Shown in pieces: positions 60,489 to 64,000 of a DNA stretch of 64,000 nucleotides (the first letter of the stretch is position 1; each line of letters begins with the position of its first letter). The DNA lies in contig NZ_JAUZVZ010000007.1 of assembly GCF_030717845.1 (NCBI RefSeq), positions 21,693-85,692 on the forward strand, given 5' to 3'. A program made the position numbers and the translations under genes. The notes beneath the pieces were generated by a model. The model searched no databases, had not been told where the DNA came from, and worked only from the letters and a program-made list of their open reading frames with translations. Source of the DNA: Alkalimonas collagenimarina. Lineage in GTDB: Bacteria; Pseudomonadota; Gammaproteobacteria; Enterobacterales; Alteromonadaceae.

Positions 60489-60505
60489 AAGAGGTCTGAC
60501 CACTA
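60489..60505. promoter_or_regulatory. FadR-like operator upstream of fadE
   Basis: GGTC-T-GACC (60493-60501) is a perfect core of the FadR palindrome TGGTCNGACCA, with AGGTCTGACCA surrounding it. It lies 16-24 bp before the fadE ATG, abutting the ribosome site, so binding could block transcription. A FadR gene is not in the window. Confidence 0.55.
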
Positions 60506-60680
60506 TTGGTGTTAGATTATAATCTTCTGTCGTAAGTTGCAAGTGTTTCACTCAATAGCTGTGGACGACAGTTATAAAGCGCTTTACATTTATTTATACG
60601 AATGAGTATAGTCGTTTGGCTCAGTTCTGGTGCATGATGGCACCTGAAACCGCCCGATTCAGTGAGGAGAAGTCAACGGA

Positions 60681-61445
60681 ATGTGTGAGTTATTGGGGAT
60701 GTCAGCCAATGTACCAACCGATATTTGTTTCAGTTTTAAAGGATTAAAAGAGAGAGGAGGTCGAACAGGTCCACATCGAGATGGTTGGGGAGTGGCCTTT
60801 TACGAAGGTAAGGGCGTCTGTACCTTTAAAGATGCACTGCCTAGTTATGAATCTGAAATAGCCCGCCTGGTGAGTGATTACCCGATCAAGAGCTGTGCTG
60901 TGATTGCGCATATTCGTCAGGCTAATCGGGGGCGAGTTAGCTTGCAAAACACCCATCCGTTTACCCGAGAGTTATGGGGCCGTTATTGGACCTATGCGCA
61001 CAATGGTCAGTTGCATGACTACAAAGACTTGCCGGTCGATCGTTTTCAGCCAGTGGGCACCACCGATAGTGAACGGGCTTTTTGTTATTTAATGAGCGAG
61101 CTGGATAAACGCTACCCAACCAAACCTCGTTCCCGTCGCTTGGCATTTCGCTTCTTGCAAAAGCAAGCTCAAACTCTGCAAAAGTTAGGCGTCTTTAATA
61201 TGATGCTGACGGATGGCGAGTACTTACTGACGTATTGCACCACCAAACTACATTGGATCACACGTCGGGCACCTTTTGGTATTGCGCGATTATCCGATGT
61301 CGACGTCGATATCGATTTCTCCCGCGAAACCACACAAAAGGATGTAGTTACTATTATTGCGACTGAGCCACTGACTCTTAATGAGCAGTGGCACAAAATG
61401 GAAGCCGGTGAAAGCCAGCTGTTTCGCGATGGTGAGCCGATTTAG
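60681..61445 (+). CDS. yafJ: YafJ-type class II glutamine amidotransferase
   Basis: The 254-residue protein has the N-terminal-nucleophile cysteine at residue 2 (MCELLGMSANVPTDICFSF), the DUF4902-free YafJ type of class II glutamine amidotransferase domain: GGRTGPHRDGWGVAFYEG, VIAHIRQANRGRVSLQNTHP, YWTYAHNGQLHDYKDLPVDR. It releases ammonia from glutamine for an unknown acceptor. Orientation next to fadE matches other gammaproteobacteria. A GAGGAG ribosome site precedes the ATG. Its TAG overlaps the stop of the convergent DUF3108 gene. Confidence 0.92.
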   Translation: MCELLGMSANVPTDICFSFKGLKERGGRTGPHRDGWGVAFYEGKGVCTFKDALPSYESEIARLVSDYPIKSCAVIAHIRQANRGRVSLQNTHPFTRELWGRYWTYAHNGQLHDYKDLPVDRFQPVGTTDSERAFCYLMSELDKRYPTKPRSRRLAFRFLQKQAQTLQKLGVFNMMLTDGEYLLTYCTTKLHWITRRAPFGIARLSDVDVDIDFSRETTQKDVVTIIATEPLTLNEQWHKMEAGESQLFRDGEPI

Positions 61446-62215
61446 TGAGCGGTAGCTTGATCCGCTTTTTCAGTTGCTTGGTGCCAGTTTACTTTGTGCA
61501 ATTGCACATCGAACTGTTCGACATTATTTTCACCACGCCATAACCGAACCAATAAGTAATCGAGCTCAGGAGCAACCCAGGCATAAATTTGACGATCAGA
61601 GTCGTCTTCTACCCGCTCGATGCGGAGTGCTCGTACGTTGGCATAGGGGAGGGGGAGTAACTCCTCTGTGACCACTCTGAAGTGATAGGTTTTTGCATCG
61701 CCGCTACGATTAAGCACTTCATAACTGAACTCTCGTTGGCCAGCCGCTAAATCGATGGCGAGTTGTTGGTGATAGCTTAGTTGATCAAGCCAGTCATCAT
61801 GCCACGGCTCCGTCTTCAACGTTTTGTCTTTCCCTTCCCGAAGCTCTTGCTTTTCCGGATCTAAAGTCAGCAGATAATCGCGGTTACGACCGGTGCCGCT
61901 TCGTGTCATGCTGTATTGAATAGGTTGAACCTGACTGCCATTTAACAAGAATTTGGATTGTTCTTCACGTCGATCGCTAAAAATCATCCAACTGACATCA
62001 CTTTGATAGCGAAGTAAGTAGTGCTCTTGTTCTTGCCGAAGTTCGCGCTGAGCTTTGCCATGGCTTTTGCCATTGCGGTAAACAATATAATCAGCTGTGT
62101 AAGGGGTGAGTTGCAATGTGGGTAAGTCAGGTGCGTCGGCTGCTGCGAGAAAAGGCAGAGTTAGGGCACAGAGAAAAAAAGGCGCCTTCAGGCGCCAGTT
62201 AGAGATCATACTCAT
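61442..62215 (-). CDS. DUF3108-domain periplasmic protein
   Basis: The 257-residue precursor has a signal peptide (ISNWRLKAPFFLCALTLPFL) and a beta-rich DUF3108 domain (LTPYTADYIVYRNGKSHGKA; RYQSDVSWMIFSDRREEQSK; DWLDQLSYHQQLAIDLAAGQ; PYANVRALRIERVEDDSDRQ; YLLVRLWRGENNVEQFDVQL). The family has unknown function but commonly sits by purN/purM in gammaproteobacteria. I place the start at ATG 62215, which overlaps the end of purN; a long upstream in-frame extension lies over purN and is discounted. Translational coupling to purN is likely. Confidence 0.85.
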   Translation of the reverse strand: MSMISNWRLKAPFFLCALTLPFLAAADAPDLPTLQLTPYTADYIVYRNGKSHGKAQRELRQEQEHYLLRYQSDVSWMIFSDRREEQSKFLLNGSQVQPIQYSMTRSGTGRNRDYLLTLDPEKQELREGKDKTLKTEPWHDDWLDQLSYHQQLAIDLAAGQREFSYEVLNRSGDAKTYHFRVVTEELLPLPYANVRALRIERVEDDSDRQIYAWVAPELDYLLVRLWRGENNVEQFDVQLHKVNWHQATEKADQATAH

Positions 62216-62855
62216 CATCGTCATTGGCATATCCATGTTCCGGTAAAGGTTCATTGTCCAAAAAGGCCAAATTGCCTTCTTGATGTAACCGTCCCTGACA
62301 AAACCAGCGAATGACCAAAGGATAAATACTATATTCCTGTTCATGTACTCGTTCTGTCACTGCTGTGAGCTCATCTTCTGGAAAGATTGGGACACGAGCC
62401 TGCAGCACCACAGGCCCACCATCCAACTCTTCAGTGACAAAGTGTACACTGCAGCCATGGATGCTATCTCCCGCTTCCATAGCTCGTTGATGAGTATGCA
62501 GGCCTTGATACTTCGGCAACAGAGAAGGGTGAATGTTCAATAATTTACCGGAATAATGCTGTACAAACTCAGGCGTCAGAATTCGCATAAAGCCAGCCAG
62601 CACCACCAGATCGGGTTTATGGCTATCGATCAGTTGCTGCAAAGCCTGATCATAGCTGTGCCGAGTTGGGTAATCTTGATGAGGTAAACAATGCGCGATA
62701 CTACCGGCTTCTTTGGCTCTATCCAGACCAAGCACATTGGCTTTATTGGAGATGACTGCGCAAACTTCACCGTCAATAAAGCCTGAAGCACAGGCATCTA
62801 AAATGGCTTGCAGATTACTGCCATTGCCTGAAATAAGGACAACAATTGATTTCAT
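62199..62855 (-). CDS. purN: Phosphoribosylglycinamide formyltransferase
   Basis: The 218-residue enzyme transfers formyl from 10-formyltetrahydrofolate to GAR, third step of purine synthesis. Motifs: VVLISGNGSNLQAILDACAS (phosphate binding), VVLAGFMRILTPEFVQHYSG, LLNIHPSLLPKYQGLHTHQR and GCSVHFVTEELDGGPVVLQA, with catalytic Asn, His and Asp. AAGGG precedes the ATG; purM ends 8 bp upstream. Encoded in the usual purM-purN order. Confidence 0.97.
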   Translation of the reverse strand: MKSIVVLISGNGSNLQAILDACASGFIDGEVCAVISNKANVLGLDRAKEAGSIAHCLPHQDYPTRHSYDQALQQLIDSHKPDLVVLAGFMRILTPEFVQHYSGKLLNIHPSLLPKYQGLHTHQRAMEAGDSIHGCSVHFVTEELDGGPVVLQARVPIFPEDELTAVTERVHEQEYSIYPLVIRWFCQGRLHQEGNLAFLDNEPLPEHGYANDDDEYDL

Positions 62856-62863
62856 GCCAACCC

Positions 62864-63904
62864 TTACTGGATGATGACGCGTTCATCACCGGCTGCGGCG
62901 CTCTGAATTTCACCCAGATGCCAGGCATGCTCACCCGCGGCCTGCAAATGGGCCAGGGCTGCATCTACTTCAGCAGCTGGAACCACGACGATCATGCCTA
63001 CACCGCAGTTAAAGGTACGGTACATTTCATGCTCTGTAACATTGCCTTGCTGCTGTAGCCAATTAAAAATAGCAGGCCATTGCCAGCTGTCGTCTTTGAT
63101 CACGGCTTTTGTATGGTCGGGTAAAACACGGGGAATATTCTCCCAGAAACCACCGCCAGTAATATGGCATAAGGCGTGGACTGGTTGCTGTTTGATAAGA
63201 TTCAGCAGGTTTTTCACATAAATACGGGTTGGTGCCAACAAATGATCGGCAATACTTTTCCCTTCCAGCATTTGCTCAGCAGATTGGCCGCTGACCTCCA
63301 GAATTTTACGGATTAATGAGAAGCCGTTCGAGTGAGGGCCTGAAGAGGCTAAGGCAATCAACTGATCTCCTGCCTGCACTTTGCTGCCATCAATCAGTTC
63401 TGATTTTTCGACCACGCCGACGCAAAAACCGGCAATATCATAATCGTCACCATGGTACATACCTGGCATTTCAGCAGTTTCACCACCAACCAAAGCACAA
63501 CCAGATTGCTCACAACCAACGGCAATTCCTTCAACCACCGCGGCAGCTGTATCGACATTCAGTTTGCCTGTAGCGTAATAATCTAAAAAGAACAGTGGCT
63601 CAGCACCTTGTACAATCAAATCATTGACGCACATGGCGACCAGATCAATACCGACACTATCATGGCGTTGTAAGTCCATCGCCAGACGCAATTTAGTCCC
63701 CACACCATCAGTGCCTGACACCAATACAGGCTCTTTGTATCCTGCCGGAATTTGGCATAAAGCGCCAAAACCACCCAATCCACCCATCACTTCTGGGCGA
63801 TGCGTCCGTTTCACCGCACCTTTAATACGGTCGACCAGGGCATTACCAGCATCGATATCGACGCCAGCATCTTTATAACTTAGGGATTGATTTTGGTTGC
63901 TCAC
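62864..63904 (-). CDS. purM: Phosphoribosylformylglycinamidine cyclo-ligase (AIR synthetase)
   Basis: The 346-residue enzyme closes the imidazole ring (FGAM to AIR). Sequence matches E. coli PurM closely: [60 protein letters not shown] and [17 protein letters not shown] prefer the GTG at 63904, preceded by TTGAGG 6 bases upstream and matching the family N-terminus; a TTG at 63916 would add four residues. First gene of the purM-purN unit. The remaining 96 bp to the window end are its promoter region, in which I find no clear PurR box. Confidence 0.96.
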   Translation of the reverse strand: MSNQNQSLSYKDAGVDIDAGNALVDRIKGAVKRTHRPEVMGGLGGFGALCQIPAGYKEPVLVSGTDGVGTKLRLAMDLQRHDSVGIDLVAMCVNDLIVQGAEPLFFLDYYATGKLNVDTAAAVVEGIAVGCEQSGCALVGGETAEMPGMYHGDDYDIAGFCVGVVEKSELIDGSKVQAGDQLIALASSGPHSNGFSLIRKILEVSGQSAEQMLEGKSIADHLLAPTRIYVKNLLNLIKQQPVHALCHITGGGFWENIPRVLPDHTKAVIKDDSWQWPAIFNWLQQQGNVTEHEMYRTFNCGVGMIVVVPAAEVDAALAHLQAAGEHAWHLGEIQSAAAGDERVIIQ

Positions 63905-64000
63905 AACATTCCTCAATTGATGAAGGGGTGGAAATGGCGCTATTTTACCTGCTTAATGGCAAGGACAAAAGCTTTACTGAGTGGCATTTGACATTGCTTG

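Noticed and set aside
63905..64000. PurR operator before purM
   Set aside because: No sequence close to the ACGCAAACGTTTGCGT consensus is visible in the 96 bp available.

Overview
The window is bacterial chromosome from a Gram-negative gammaproteobacterium, most likely order Alteromonadales or a close relative such as the Rheinheimera/Alishewanella group. This is inferred from gene content: TonB receptor, porin, RND efflux, the fadE-yafJ and purM-purN arrangements, and a Shewanella-like GalNAc pathway. No marker gene is present to fix the genus. Genes are tightly packed, with moderate GC apart from an AT-rich patch near 38.45-39.45 kb. I see no tRNA, rRNA, CRISPR array, insertion sequence or prophage.

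Layout. 0-0.7 kb: 3' end of an unrecognised gene. 0.7-9.5 kb: copper/heavy-metal block, with copCD and a small Cys-rich protein on the minus strand, facing a second small Cys-rich protein, a CusB-like adaptor with a duplicated C-terminal domain, and an oversized CusA-like pump. 9.6-16.2 kb: mixed accessory genes, including a LytTR regulator, an acyltransferase, a higBA toxin-antitoxin pair, a DUF2975/HTH/DUF4386 operon, a VOC protein and an S41 peptidase. 16.4-22.7 kb: an envelope-stress-like cluster of small membrane or periplasmic proteins (Lmo0937-type, PRC-barrel, two BON lipoproteins, DUF883-like, holin-like), with two Crp/Fnr regulators and two GGDEF proteins.

22.8-34.1 kb: hemN with an FNR-type site, a DUF3083-like protein, a chemoreceptor, a solute-binding protein, a fungal-type cytosine deaminase, uppP, an Mg2+ group (MgtC-like, mgtE, outer-membrane protein) and a porin. 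34.2-38.5 kb: a CDF metal exporter, then a sulfur group (two YeeE/YedE proteins, rhodanese, TSUP exporter) divergent from a persulfide-dioxygenase-like hydrolase. 38.5-39.8 kb: two orphan genes and a DksA-like protein.

40-51.3 kb: a GalNAc utilisation locus. A TonB receptor brings substrate across the outer membrane, a GH109 enzyme frees GalNAc, an MFS permease imports it, and AgaK, AgaA and AgaS phosphorylate, deacetylate and deaminate it to tagatose-6-phosphate, which AgaZ handles next. AgaR lies beside the divergent promoter region, which carries repeated GAAAG/CTTTC motifs. 51.3-57.7 kb: a large hybrid histidine kinase and an ExeM/NucH-type extracellular nuclease. 57.7-64 kb: a REP-like element and core metabolism (fadE, yafJ, a DUF3108 protein, purN, purM).

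No plainly new multi-gene system stands out. The best leads are the metal-efflux architecture (pump with an extra membrane block, adaptor with tandem domains, paired Cys-rich miniproteins, no outer-membrane channel), the bacterial cytosine deaminase of fungal type, the chemoreceptor without a sensor domain next to an orphan binding protein, and several well-placed regulatory palindromes.
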